64,000 nt of DNA, taken from assembly GCA_905331475.1 (NCBI GenBank), contig CAJNYU010001026.1:1-64000 (forward strand), written 5' to 3'. The stretch is from Rotaria socialis. Its lineage: Eukaryota; Rotifera; Eurotatoria; Philodinida; Philodinidae. The translations under genes were made by a program, and so were the position numbers. Positions within the stretch are counted from its first letter, which is position 1; every line of letters starts with the position of its first letter. Of the stretch, positions 1 to 12,214 are shown piece after piece. Under the pieces are notes generated by a model. That model searched no databases, was not told the DNA's origin, and saw nothing but the letters and a program-made list of their open reading frames with translations.

Positions 1-220
1 ATAAAATTTCACATACTAGCTTCTTGGTTGACATCAGGATCTGCAAGAACGAAAATGAATATTTTTCGACATCACCTTGTTGAGAAGGATGAAATAAAAA
101 AAAAGGCGATCTGTGTGCTTCTACCAAGTAATACTATTTGCACAAGCATTTGCACACAGTACGTCATTTCAATTTCAACGACTGTTTTTTTCTACAAAAT
201 AGTGTGGGTGCCTTTGTTTT

Positions 221-241
221 CTTCACCCACACCCACACCCT
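221..241 (-). repeat. Telomere-like CCCACA tract
   Basis: About three units of CCCACA (TGTGGG on the minus strand) lie directly against the palindromic element that follows. TGTGGG is the telomeric repeat reported for bdelloid rotifers (established knowledge); an interstitial origin here is inference. Confidence 0.5.
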
Positions 242-243
242 AC

Positions 244-607
244 TCACTGAAAAATGTTCACTGATTTCAATCAAATTATTCTGCAACAAAATCAAAATTA
301 AAATCGATTGATAATTTTTATTATCGTTGATTATGACTTGACCATTATTTAATATTATTACCTATCCCATGTCTAAGTTTTTGATTAAAATTGATTATTT
401 TGCAGCAAAATCAAAATTATTAATCGATTTACAATCTCGATTTTACTGGAAAATAAGTTTTTTTAATCAAAAAATTAGACATTGGAGAATTAATAATATC
501 AAATAATGGTTAAGTCATAATCAGCGATAATCAAAATTATCAATCGATTTTAATTTTGATTTTGTTGCAGAATAATTTGATTGAAATCAGTGAACATTTT
601 TCAGTGG
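244..607. repeat. 364-bp foldback palindrome
   Basis: The left half (244-425) and the right half (426-607) are inverted copies of each other with only scattered mismatches. The outermost arms both read CACTGAAAAATGTTCACTG going inward. The centre is the self-complementary AATCGATT at 422-429, so there is no spacer. No coding potential is seen. It looks like a miniature foldback or MITE-type element. No target duplication was recognised, so its class is unknown. Confidence 0.8.
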
Positions 608-609
608 GT

Positions 610-3402
610 ACCAGAGAACTGTGGAGACAAAGAAGATTTTCATCACCGTAGTGGATGATTGAATATGATGTCCCATGAGTTGCGATCCAAGTTATTGCTT
701 GTTCTAGAACATTCCTCTCTGATACGAATCTGTTTGGTCTTCTAAGGTAACAGATCGAACTGTCACCCTCTTGCCATATGGATCTGTGTATATTCGTTCA
801 GTTCGGATTGTTCCCATAATAAATAATCATCTTTGGACTTATCCAGAGCTTTTAAATATTTTCCCTAGTATGCATAACAATGATCATCTAGATGTTTTTC
901 ATTATAGATTGATGAAAATATTAAATCCTTCCAACACTGACAACGACATGCACGTTTTAAAAGATTGAAATACAGATGATCAAGACTTGTACGCTGTGAT
1001 TCATCAAATAATGGGAATATCCAAAATAGCCATGTGAAATGTGGTAGAACGAATGTAGAAAAGAAAACACGTCTGCGATGTGTAGATGATGTGCCACTTA
1101 TTCTGAAAGAGTTCACTAAGGCAGTTCGTTGATGAACGATGAGCTTCGTCTTGTTAATGATCTTTCCCCAACCTAGCTCTCGTCGAAAGCCAATACATCA
1201 AGTACTTAAGTGAGGTGATCCATTCCACTTTGTGGTCACCATAATGCACTTGAGGTAGATAATTCGGATAACTAACTGCTCATGCTGAGAACATGACTTG
1301 TGTTTTAGAATAATTAATCGGTTGTACAGCTAGTATTGCATAGAATTCAAGTTGCTCAGACAAAGTATATAAGTGGCGTTCCACATCTATGCATTGATCT
1401 TTAAATCTGATTCCTATTTGACCGGTTAGAACTGCTGCAAGATCATCTGCAAAGAAGAAGAACATTGCACCTGGTATAAAATCAGCCATATGACTATGGT
1501 ATGTAATAAATTACGTCGGTGTAACACTAGAGCCTTGGGGACCACCACGATTAATTTTGATCCATCTTGAAGGGCTGCCATACACCTCAATCACTGTATT
1601 ACGATCACTAAGTCAAGTTCGAATCAAATTGATGAAGGCTGTTGGAATTTCTATTCTTGCAAGCTTCCCAAGACATCATTCGAATCATAACTGTTCGATG
1701 AGCAGCAGTACACGTGTTTGTAATCTAAATCCAGCACGAAATCCCGATTGGTTATCTGGTAAAATACCATGGTCATTTAAGATTTTTAAAAATCGATTAT
1801 GAAATAATTTTTCTTGTACTTTCAGAAACGAATCGAGCAGAGAGATTGATCTAGTTTGATCCGGTAAGCACACCGCATTTTTCTTTGCTAGAAATATCAT
1901 TCTAACTTCTTTAAACTTCTTTAAAATGTATCCTTCAGTAAATGAATAGTTGTGTAGTTGTACCAGTAGATGCCAATAGTTTTGAGGTATTTTATCAAGT
2001 ATAAATGGTGAAAGTCCATGAATGTCAAGACACTTTTCTTTCTTTCTTGAACGTAAAATATTTACTATTTCTGGATAAGTAACCGTCGGTATAGGTTCAG
2101 CAGCATTTTTCCATTGTACTGGAGGACCATCGACATACGGGTGTGGACGTATCACTACGGGTGCTTCAAATAATCTTTCATAATGATCAGCTGTCATGTT
2201 GGTCATTATTTGGGAGTCTTTTATAATTTCTTCACATGGGGGCAAGAATCTCCTCAATGATGAAGATACCAGATGAAAATGTCTTTTTGTTTTACCCCAG
2301 AACAGCCGAGATGTTTCACCTGACAGATGCCTTTCTTTTAACTGTTTGGCTAATTGTTCTTTTTGAAATTTTTTTAACTCGAAGCGTGCTAAGTTACGTA
2401 GACGACGAGCTTCTTTCCGTAGTTCAATATCACCCTTCCGCTTCGCTTTGAATGCTAACGAGCGGCTCTGAGCCAGTAGTTTCACATGGTTCTGTGGAAT
2501 AGACGGTCTAGCATGGTTAAGCTTAAAATGTTGTTGACATCTGGTCTTGAGTAATGTAAGAAAAGAGATAAATCTCTCATAAGTTATATCATAAGACTCT
2601 GTGTTCCATTCTTTTCCCCAATAATCAAATATGTAAGATAAAATTAGAGTGAAAACAGGCCATATTGTTCTGGATCCTTCGTCTGCGGAGGTTTTATCAC
2701 TAACCAGTACACCTAATAGAGGGTTATGATCACTAGTAGTATCACATTCATAAGCTTGAATTGTTGTCCATGGTAACATGAATCCATCCATTTGAGAAGT
2801 CTATCTGCTTTTTCGCCATCTTGTTCAATATCAATATTAAAATCACCCAAGATCATACAAAAATTGGTAGCTAGTGGGGTGAGGTCTGTCCAATTCCGTG
2901 TTTTACTCTCTGGAGCATACATAGCTATGAGTCTGAGTGTCTGGTCGAATTGAAGATCGAGTGCACAAATGCTTGGTAATGAACAAAATACTCTAACAGT
3001 AGAAATATCTTTACGCATCATGACCAGCACACCACCATGTGCATTTTCACCACTTTGATAGAATACATTATGGTTAGATAGTGCAGCACTCATTAGGGCA
3101 AAATCAACACGTCCAACTTCGCCTAAGACTAAAATATCGAAAAGATGCTGTTTGACCAAGAGGCAGACTTCTCCCCATCGTAGATCGAGACCACGAACGT
3201 TAAAGCAAAGAGTATTTAAAGAAGAAGAAAAATATCCGTGTCGTTCATTCTTTCTTTGATGTTGTTTCCATTTGAGTTCTAATACATTGAAAGAAGAAGC
3301 CTCATGCCACTCATCAATCCCAGGTCGAGCGTTACGACTATCGTAAACGACGTTAATTTCTTCATTACTGGTACTACCCCCCCTCGCCACCGCCTCCACC
3401 AT
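610..3402 (-). mobile_element. Degraded non-LTR (LINE) retrotransposon: endonuclease plus reverse transcriptase
   Basis: This minus-strand element is in several frames. At 3402-2790 is an apurinic-type endonuclease domain: N-terminal LCFNVRGLDLRW, then LIAMYAPES and the catalytic block MILGDFNID. The frame breaks near 2790 and resumes from 2791 with TSDHNPLLG, the endonuclease SDH motif. Reverse transcriptase follows to 1685 (FKEVRMIFLAKK, NQSGFRAGF). The RT motif INRGGPQGSSVTPT is read in another frame at about 1510-1556, and FFFADDLAAVL, the catalytic DD box, at about 1440-1465. The C-terminal part runs from 1116 to 865 (VLPHFTWLFWIFPL). Weak coding similarity continues down to about 613, where the palindromic element begins. 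At least three frame disruptions show it is dead. The endonuclease plus RT order is that of an APE-type LINE; I cannot place the clade. Confidence 0.85.
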
Positions 3403-5557
3403 TCACATGATGAAGACTTACTCTTAACCGAAGCTTTTTGTATCGAAAGATGTTGTGGTAAAATCGAATGAAATTTTTAGAAAAAAATTCTTACATTCAT
3501 TATTATTGATTGGTGTCATGATATGATTACGTGAATTCGAAGACGAAACTGTTTTTGTTTCAGAAATTAGAAAATGTTATTTTCGCTCAACTCCCTAAAA
3601 GATTATTTAAAAAAATACCGTTTTCAACCTCGATTTATAAATAAAACTTACAAAAATTTGTCTGAGACACCTGTTTGACAATATAACACTCAGAATTTTA
3701 TTCCTCATCAGAACTCTATGAGGTCTATCGGTTCATCAAAGATTAGTTTCTTTCAATTTTTGGCCGAATACGCAATGACAGAATAATCTTGCATTCGTGT
3801 ATTCAAACAGACCTCCTTTCCAATACGTATTCTATTGCCTACACTCAACCTCGCCCTCAAGTAGGTTCCAAAGCAAGACGCTCTATAGTTTAAAGTATGA
3901 CAGAATTTTTGCATCCAAACCGTCAACTCCATATGTATTCATCGCCAGCAAGTATATCACAGTCACACATTTACCCTATATCTTCAAAATTCAGACCAAG
4001 TATATTCATTTGAATGAATCTCTCAGTTTTTATCATCATATTTTACATTATATACATGTCTGTTGAATACTGTTCAAATCTGAATTGATATAAGATGCTA
4101 TGAAAAGTTATTCAACATTCTACTAATAGAAGCATATTCTCTCTTTGTTAAAAGGTAGTCGTGAATGTCCACAATGTCGACTAATTCATGCTACCATCGG
4201 TTAGCGTATTTGCGTATTTCAATCAGCAGTTGCATAATGCCTACGCAGCAGAATTCAGAATTCTGTAAACTTATAATATTTTTAAATAAATCAATGCTTA
4301 TAGAATAGAATTCTATAGAATTCTATATTGGCACGATTAAAATATATCACTTTTGCTCTTCATGTGATATTAGAATTCTATGGTAGCTTGTTTGAATTCT
4401 GCTTAGAATTCTATAGAATTTTAGGGTAATGGAATATGTTTTGTGTAAACAAATGCGTTGGATATGTTGTTCGCTTGGCACAAATTCGGAGGATTTAAGT
4501 TGTTTTCATAAATTTTATGGATAGAGGATAGATTTTATACGAAATTAAGGGAATCTAAAACATCTAGTTTAATTGAAAACATCGACACTTCTAATTTATT
4601 TCAAACTTACTGATGTAACTGGTTAACGTGAAATTTATACACAACAATGTTCTGCGAACGACTCTTCCTGATTCAAAAACAGACTGGCAGGACATAGTGC
4701 GTCAATTCGAAGGCAACTTTCCAAGCTATTGATAATATAAAAAGCTGTTTGTATAACTGTTTAAGTGTTTTTGTAAGATAAGCTATATGTAGTCTTATTA
4801 AAAAGAAATGAATGAAATTACAAAGATACGAAACAACTTGCTCATTAAATAGCTTGTTTAATTCTACAATCCTGACTTTAGCGCGTACAAAATATTTCAT
4901 TCTCAATAATGCATGATATTGTTCCATGTTTGATATACATGCCAATGTAAATGTTTCTTCTTTTCTCTCGTCTCATGATGTAATCATGATCAACTATCTT
5001 CGATTTGTATCAATTTCTTCTCTACACATGCATGATTAAAAAACGAAATCTAGAGATGAACAAACAATCATCATTATATCAACATCTTTTTACAAGCATA
5101 CTCCTCAACAGTTGCCTACAATAAATCACTCAAAACCTTTCATTTTTAAATAAGCATTTGAGCGTTGTATTTTACTTCTACCGATAGAATTCTATTTTAT
5201 ATCCTGCTGGTCTTTTTAACTTCTCGATAAGAATTCATTCTAGTTATCTTTGTTTCGTATTTTTATACTGATAGTTGGTTATAATTCTGCTTCTACCGAT
5301 AGAATTCTATTTTCCACTTATGGTAGTGCGTATGCTTATATTTTGCTACTTTTTCGCTATGTACGAAATAACAAAATTCTGAATTCTGCAGGCCCTCATT
5401 TCAATACGAAATGAGAGTTAAATTTCTCAATATTGACTATCAAACAAAAATTTCTTAAATCATAGTATTATCATCGATTTTCCATATTTTAGATAATAAA
5501 ATAATTGAGCATTGCAGTATTTGTATCATCCATAACAAAAGAAAATAATTGATAATT
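3403..5557. other. Intergenic region with GAATTC cluster
   Basis: I see no supported gene here. The notable content is a cluster of GAATTC palindromes, usually inside AGAATTCT, at 4251, 4258, 4308, 4318, 4373, 4394, 4406, 5187, 5231, 5302 and 5391. The string TTCTACCGATAGAATTCTAT occurs twice, at about 5176 and 5291. Confidence 0.5.
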
Positions 5558-6652
5558 ATGGGTCAGGCAGCAGTTTCGGCATCGCATACTTTAAAAAATA
5601 TTGAATGGATGTGGCAATCAAATCCAAATCCATGGTCAGAATCGGAGCCAGTCGAATGGAGTCATTATTCCGATCTAGAAATTCTAATAATCGAAGGCGC
5701 ATATTCAACTAAACAATCACAAGCCATCCTAGATGATTATTACATTGATTTCAAACAAAACCTTCAAATATCTAATATTGATAGGAACAAGCAAAGACCT
5801 ATAAAACGAGTGCAGCGTAAGAGGGACGACAAACATTTACGAGAAGAACGTTTTATGGATCTTCCTGTTGCGACAGGACGTTCATTCAGCGGAGAATATG
5901 GTTGGGTATCGCCGTTTATAATAGAAGTTAGAAGAGACTTGGGTCTTCAACCAGATCAATTACCTTCCAAGAACCCACAGCTGATACCGATGCTTGTCGA
6001 AAAGGCTGCGCAAGGTATTATTATAGAGGCGATACATATTCGGAAGCAATGTGAAGCCGAGAAATTGGCTGAAGTGCTATTAGAGAAAAAGAATAAAAAA
6101 ATGAAAGAAGTATGGCAATGCTGTGCTTACTTGTACACCTTGGAAAGTTTCCTGTACAAAACCATAAATGCAACCATGAGATTAATAGGAGATAAAAATC
6201 ATGAAGAAGTATGGCGAAGTAAAGTTGGTACACTGGGTCCGTTTTGTTTATTGCTTTGGGATGATCCATATAATACGAAAGCGACAATCGAAAAGACACT
6301 TTACCGAGGTGCCAATTTGGAACCTGAACAGATCGCTGCTTATGAAGAAATGGCCAAACATAAATATGAATATCGATCATTTCAAGCATATACATCTTGT
6401 AGTCGAAACCGTAAAAAAGCCGAAGAGTTTGGAAATACTTTATTTATCATGGACGTATTTTTTGCTTTTATTGCCGATCTCAGTTCCTTATCTGAATATG
6501 CTGATGAGGAAGAAGAACTTGTTACACCAGGCGTTTGCTTTCGTGTTAAAAATGTTAAATTCGATCAAGGCAAAAATCAACATCTGATTAATTTGGAATT
6601 AAGACAAAGATTTTCAAGTAAGCGGGGAAAATTTTTATCAGAATTGGAATAA
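5558..6652 (+). CDS. WWE domain / arginine-type ADP-ribosyltransferase
   Basis: This is a single-exon protein of 364 aa. The ATG at 5558 was chosen over an upstream in-frame TTG. Residues about 14-90 look like a WWE domain (EWMWQSNPNPW, YIDFKQ, RPIKRV), a fold that binds ADP-ribose or ubiquitin-system partners. The C-terminal half matches the R-S-E class of mono-ADP-ribosyltransferases: an arginine in TLYRGANL, the serine block SFQAYTSCS, and an acidic E-x-E site in ADEEEELVTPG. Such enzymes transfer ADP-ribose from NAD+ to protein side chains. No signal peptide or membrane segment is evident, so it is probably intracellular. The fold between the domains is unassigned. WWE plus ART architecture is, from general knowledge, common in bdelloids. 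The family call is firm; the substrate is unknown. Confidence 0.8.
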   Translation: MGQAAVSASHTLKNIEWMWQSNPNPWSESEPVEWSHYSDLEILIIEGAYSTKQSQAILDDYYIDFKQNLQISNIDRNKQRPIKRVQRKRDDKHLREERFMDLPVATGRSFSGEYGWVSPFIIEVRRDLGLQPDQLPSKNPQLIPMLVEKAAQGIIIEAIHIRKQCEAEKLAEVLLEKKNKKMKEVWQCCAYLYTLESFLYKTINATMRLIGDKNHEEVWRSKVGTLGPFCLLLWDDPYNTKATIEKTLYRGANLEPEQIAAYEEMAKHKYEYRSFQAYTSCSRNRKKAEEFGNTLFIMDVFFAFIADLSSLSEYADEEEELVTPGVCFRVKNVKFDQGKNQHLINLELRQRFSSKRGKFLSELE

Positions 6653-8970
6653 TATATGAAAATATTTTTCTACACATGTCTATTTCCATTTGATATGCTG
6701 CATTAAGCTTATAGTAATTGACAAAAGTACGATTTCGGCACATAAATATGTTGAAGTTCACTATATTGCCATAATTGATAAATAATAGGCTCACGATTGG
6801 TACAAAATATCATGCGCAAATGTTAGTTGATATATCATTAGTTAAAACATGCGTGAACAACCTGGAAAATATTTCTAGAGAATCGAACGGATGATCCATT
6901 AAGACTTATCCTCTGAATATTTTATTGTTGTCAATTATTAATGATTTGATTTGTGTTTCTTTTCAAAAGACAGTTCGTAAAATGCTGTACCCAACACTCA
7001 TAACAGGACCTCTTCAACAGCATAATTCATTTCTGAATTATGCCCAGAAATATAAAACTTGTATAAGATTACATATCAAGCTTTTATTTATGTGTTGTTC
7101 CATTTTGCGTTGCTGTTCCATCAGAGGCAGAAAAATGAATTTGAACAACCCATTTTGTACCTCACGAAAAGGATCATCCATATAGGCTACCAGAAAACTT
7201 TACATAGTTCAGCCAAACATTCAATTAATACGGTTTTAGCTTTATTACTATCTTGAGGAAAATGTTTTTTTTCTATAATTATGACCTGAGAAAATTTTTG
7301 CAGACTTTTTTCTGCAATGAGCGATACGATTGAGGGGAGTCATGGACGGTGACAATCTGTTTTCGAAGACGACTTGCCACTGACACACCATAAACTTATC
7401 TGGCAACTTTTTTTCTGAACTATTAAAAACAATACACTTAAGAACATAGCAAATATGCTTATTCAGAGGAATAGAAATAATTAATTTTGTGCACAAAGTT
7501 ACTTTGAGAACGAAACATTTTGGAGTATAGTCCGACTGATCAGATATAGTTTCTTCGTTATGCCTGTGAAGGGAACATGTCATAGGGTGTTGTAGTGAAT
7601 TTTACAGATTCTCATTTGACAATGATTGAAAGAGATATTAAAGAAATACTTCGAGAGTAATTCTCTATGGATCAACTGTTATATCGAAAGAGTTTTTAAC
7701 TATAAATTGAAAAATTCTCTACAGGGAATTTACCTACCTACCATAGTGTTTAATCGAGTTTCTAGGAAACTTCCAAAACGCATCAAATCTTTGAATTATA
7801 ACACCAAATAGTTCAACGAAACAAATCGTATTGCCATATTGAAAAAATATAAGAATTATGATTAATTCTTATTCTTATTTTTATTTCAATTTTTGTGAAT
7901 AGCCTTCAAATCCTTAAAAATCGAAAGTCTTTTTCAAGGACATTGCGATAGAGACTGTGAAAATCTGCATAAAATCTTTAATGCATAATTAAATATTTTT
8001 CTGTATCTGGATGATCTGATAGATTATGAATTAAAAGTCAAATCATTCTTAAACGACTCGTAGACGGTGCAACTCAGTTTCTAAAACTTACAACTTTCTC
8101 TATATCATTGTTTTGTTTTGAAATATGCACTTTTCTATAGACACAACATGAATCTTTCATTTCTTGTTTGATATTGTTTATCATAAGACTGCATCATCGC
8201 CATGAATGTTTCTCTCATTTAACACACACACATACAGTTACCATTAAAAAATATTCCTTTCAAGAGATGTCTGATCATAACGATATACAGTACCTTTTCA
8301 ATCTAAAAATAACTCTGACTTTATAAAAGTATTAAACAGTGAAATTTTTCTAGTTGAAAGCTTTCGATGATTGGTGTTGACGATAAGAACTATTAATCTG
8401 TTTTCAATTCTAACTTTTCGCGATGCTTCTAATACTACCCTCACGGAACCATGGCCGGCGGAACCTTTCAAAATCAGGTGCAGCTCAATGGATGTCCTTG
8501 TGTTATTCTCAGCAAACCCACACAGTATATTAGCACATAATTGCACAAAATTTAAATGTTAAACTATTTCCGAGTGGTTAGTTCCATTGTAGTGATAAAA
8601 GTTACTGCACTATTTTGCTACTTTTTAATGGAAGAATTTTAAAAACTTTAAAAAGCAGCAAAAGTTCGAAAAATTATAAGAATAATTTATTGTATACTCA
8701 AATTAGATTATCAATTCAGAAAAAAGCTCTAGATATTTTTTAGGGCAATAATTTAAGTGTAAATTGATAAATAACAGCGGCTTGAAATAGAATCATTTTT
8801 TCAATGTAATGTGAATTACAATAGAAAAGAAAAATACGTAGATTTTCGACGTTTCGAAGTAATTAAAACTTCATTATCAAGAATTTATTTGAATATGTAC
8901 AAAGTGTATGAAAATAACACGAAAATAGAAAGAGAGAACAAGATAACAAATACAATAGAATTACAAAGTA
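6653..8970. other. Intergenic, no gene seen
   Basis: About 2.3 kb of AT-rich sequence between the ART gene and the Penelope-like element. Open frames are short and unlike known domains. I recognise no RNA gene or repeat. Confidence 0.4.
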
Positions 8971-10330
8971 TTAATCATTATCAAATGGCCTAGGTAGTAA
9001 CTCTTTCTGTAGCCCATCAGAAAAGACGATTAATGGTACAGAGTGTGTTGTTCTATTGAGTTCTGGCTCATAAGCCTTTATTAGTAATGATTCTTTGATG
9101 AGTAACCGATAGTAATGGTTATCTTGCATGAAAATACGAAAGTTATCCCAGTTCATTTGGTGACGTGTTTCGATTTGATGTTGTTGAACTGCAAACGTTA
9201 TTTCTTTTATGACGGATGGAGTTGTTATAGTTGTTGTTGGTTTGTTTTTTAAGCGACCTGATCTTCTTAATTCTACGATGTTATTAGATTGATGGGTGCA
9301 ATTGTCATCCTGTTGTTTGGGGTGTTGCTGTTCTGGTTGACTTGATGACTTAGGTGCACCATGTTCATGCAAACGTTTTATACATTGTCTTTCTGTTTTA
9401 CCAATGTATGAATGTTGACATTGTGTACATTTTATTGAATAAACGACATCAGATTTCATTTTCTTATTAGTGGGATCTTTCGTTTGGTATAACATTTGAA
9501 CAGCTGGTGATGGTTTCATGAAAAATTGGATATCTAGATCTAGTCGAAGTTTGTTACATAAATGCGTTATTTTATTTCTAAATTCTTTGGTAGCATTTTC
9601 AATAAATGGTATTTCAACATACATTCGTTTTTTAACATCAGGTCCACTTTGTGGTGATTGTATAACATCATTGTTCTTTTTTCGATATTGACTAAGTTTA
9701 ATGCCAATGATAGTGTCGATAAAAGATGATGTATAACCATTCAGTAATCCAATTCGACGTATTTCATTAAATTCAGCAGCTAATGATGTATAAGTTGAAC
9801 ATATAATAAGTGCTCGATTTACCATAGTAATTATACCACCATTCTTATATTGCATTGAAACATAAGAGTGATAATTCGTTAACAAGTCGGCATAAGTTGG
9901 TTTACGATAAATTGTTGTTTCAAACAATTGATATCCAGTTGATCGAGTAATAAGAACATCAAGGAATTCCAATTTATCACCATCTTCAATCTTGTAAGTA
10001 AATTTGATGGACGGATGAAATTTATTCAAAATTGATCATATGTTATCGATACAAATAATTGAATTAACAAGTACGAAGGTATCGTCAACATATCGATGCC
10101 ATTCACAAACACCTGCATTGATTAAGTCATCCATCAATGTTGTTTCAAGATTGGTCATGAATACGTCGGCTATGATTGAAGCTAAAGGAGCATCCATTGC
10201 AACACCATTATGCTGAATATATACTTTATTATTAAATGTGTCTGAGGAAGGAAGTTGAGGACATCTGATGGTTTAATTTGTTTTGCAAAACATTTAAGAG
10301 TCTATCAAACAACTCGTTTCGATGACATTT
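8971..10330 (-). mobile_element. Truncated Penelope-like retroelement (RT + GIY-YIG)
   Basis: Read on the minus strand, 10250-10040 carries the late reverse-transcriptase motifs of Penelope-like elements: QHNGVAMDAPLAS and the catalytic RYVDDTFVLV. A TGA stop at about 10035-10037 interrupts the frame. The frame then stays open from 10029 to 8971 (352 codons): RT thumb and linker, then a GIY-YIG endonuclease core (VVYSIKCTQC, SYIGKT, IKRLHEHG). The conserved PLE C-terminus contains NWDNFRIF and KESLLIKAYEPELN. A weak continuation of the RT (RNELFDRLLNVLQN) lies in another frame up to about 10330, and the 5' part is missing. The element is 5'-truncated and broken by a stop and a frameshift. A basic insertion with RRSGRLK lies between GIY-YIG and the C-terminus. 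Confidence 0.88.
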
Positions 10331-10632
10331 GATGATTATGACGTAAGATGTGAACGCGAATACTTTACTGGAAAGAATTTATTTCTGATGAAGTTTCCAT
10401 TCCCATGAAACAATATTTTGAATATAACGAATGCTATCGTAATATTGCACCGTTCGAGTAGATTCATTACGTTTTATTGCCATCTCAATTTTTTCGTTCT
10501 CTTGATCTTAACAGATCGATAAACATGTAAAAAGTTATACCATTTTTGCACTGAAATAAATTTAACCTCTTCAAACAACGCCAGATTCGAATGCGATTAA
10601 ACCCTTTAGAAGATAAACAGAATATCGGCATT
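10331..10632. other. Short intergenic stretch
   Basis: No gene recognised. A CACCGTTCGA motif near 10448 resembles one inside the adjacent hairpin repeat (10714 and the matching right arm), so this stretch may be an older copy or flank of that family. Confidence 0.3.
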
Positions 10633-11043
10633 AGAGCCCATCGAGTCCAACAATTTTTCAATTCGGACCCGGAAAAAGAAATACGTGTAGTTTCATCATT
10701 TTTAAATGTATTTCACCGTTCGAACATGTATCTTGTAGAGAAATGATTCCTCTATCAGCTCATGTATTTAAAAACATACAATAATTTTGAGTGTCCAAAA
10801 TTTTCTTATTACAAACTTTCGGGTCCACATTTTCCGGGTTCGACGGGGTTCAAACTTGGACCCGGAGGTTTGTAATAAGAAAATTTTGGACACTCAAAAT
10901 ATTGTATTATACATGAGCTGATAGAGGAATCATTTCTCTACAAGATACATGTTCGAACGGTGCAATACCTTTAAAAATGATGAAACCACACGTATTTCTT
11001 TTTCCGGGTCCGAATTGAAAAATTGTTGGAACCGACGGGCTCT
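10633..11043. repeat. Large hairpin repeat, ~190-bp arms
   Basis: The left arm (10633-10827) and right arm (10855-11043) are inverted copies with few mismatches, separated by about 27 bp. Matching blocks include TTCAATTCGGACCCGGAAAA / TTTTCCGGGTCCGAATTGAA and TCTTATTACAAAC / GTTTGTAATAAGA. No coding potential. It looks like a foldback or MITE-type element. Neither target duplication nor transposon family was recognised. Confidence 0.8.
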
Positions 11044-12214
11044 ATAAATATCCACAAACATCATAACGCTTCAATACGATAAAATAGACTAATTGCGCGT
11101 AAGCAATCTTCAATATAATCGTTCATTTTTCCGACCATCCAAATACTGTTATTGAAAATATATCGATCGATAACAACGATGTTAAATACAAAACCAGACA
11201 TGTGCCATTTATAAGGATTTCCTTTCCATCCATTCCTAAAACCTGCTCAACTTCTAACAACATTCAAAACATGCTCTTCAGTCCAATCCTATCTCATCAC
11301 TCCACAAAAACATCAGCTCACTTCTCATAAAAGTCTCATCAACATGACAAACTAATCAACACATTTTTCAAGTAAATCATATATCCTTTAAACGCAAGAA
11401 AAAACATATTAGCCACCTTCATTCTTCACATATCGGCAAAAAAATTCAATACAACGCTCCAAACACCGATTTCAATTTCATTCAAACGAAATACTGACAA
11501 AAACCAATTTCAAATACAATGGAGTATTACAACCGGCTCCATCATATTTCTCAAGTCCATTCTTAAAAATAGTTCCGCTTTTTTCGAAAACAGAAAAAAA
11601 TTGACACCAAATCACAATATCCTTTATCGCCACAACACAAAACATTTTTCTCCTCACAACACAGCGCTCTTCATTCAGGAAAAACAACCAACACTTAGAT
11701 AACTAGTCATACGATGTAGCTCTAACAAACAAATATAAAGAACAGAACGCAAAAAAATTCTTCACACTGCGGCTTATAACGCAGGTAATTTTCTTTTCCC
11801 TCCTCCATGAAATTTCGACTGCCATGGTCACCAGCTACAATAACATAGGTAGATGTTATCGAAAACTTTTAGACAGAATGGAGAAGAAATAAATGTCGTT
11901 GGCCCATGATGGCCGTACGAATTTTCCTAGTGGCTAATAACAGTTACTATTAACAGTTAGGTTCAATCTATCAGCACAACATTATACGACCGAGCTATCA
12001 TATACAACACAACACACTAGCACATACAAAAACATGTTTCTTTCAAATTTTAGTGGAACACAAAACCGACATTCAAAACCAAAAAACGCCAGACAAACCC
12101 GACGACGCCTATCAATCCTATTCAACTACGACAACATCCCCATACACTACTACGCCCACTTCCACACAAACTGGTTCAACAATATACATGAATAAACCAT
12201 TGACCGTAACAAGA
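11044..12214. other. Gene-free C-rich flank of satellite array
   Basis: No gene is recognised. The + strand is strongly C over G: bases 11281-11340 contain 21 C and 3 G by hand count. The bias starts near 11.1 kb and continues into the array. Confidence 0.6.
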
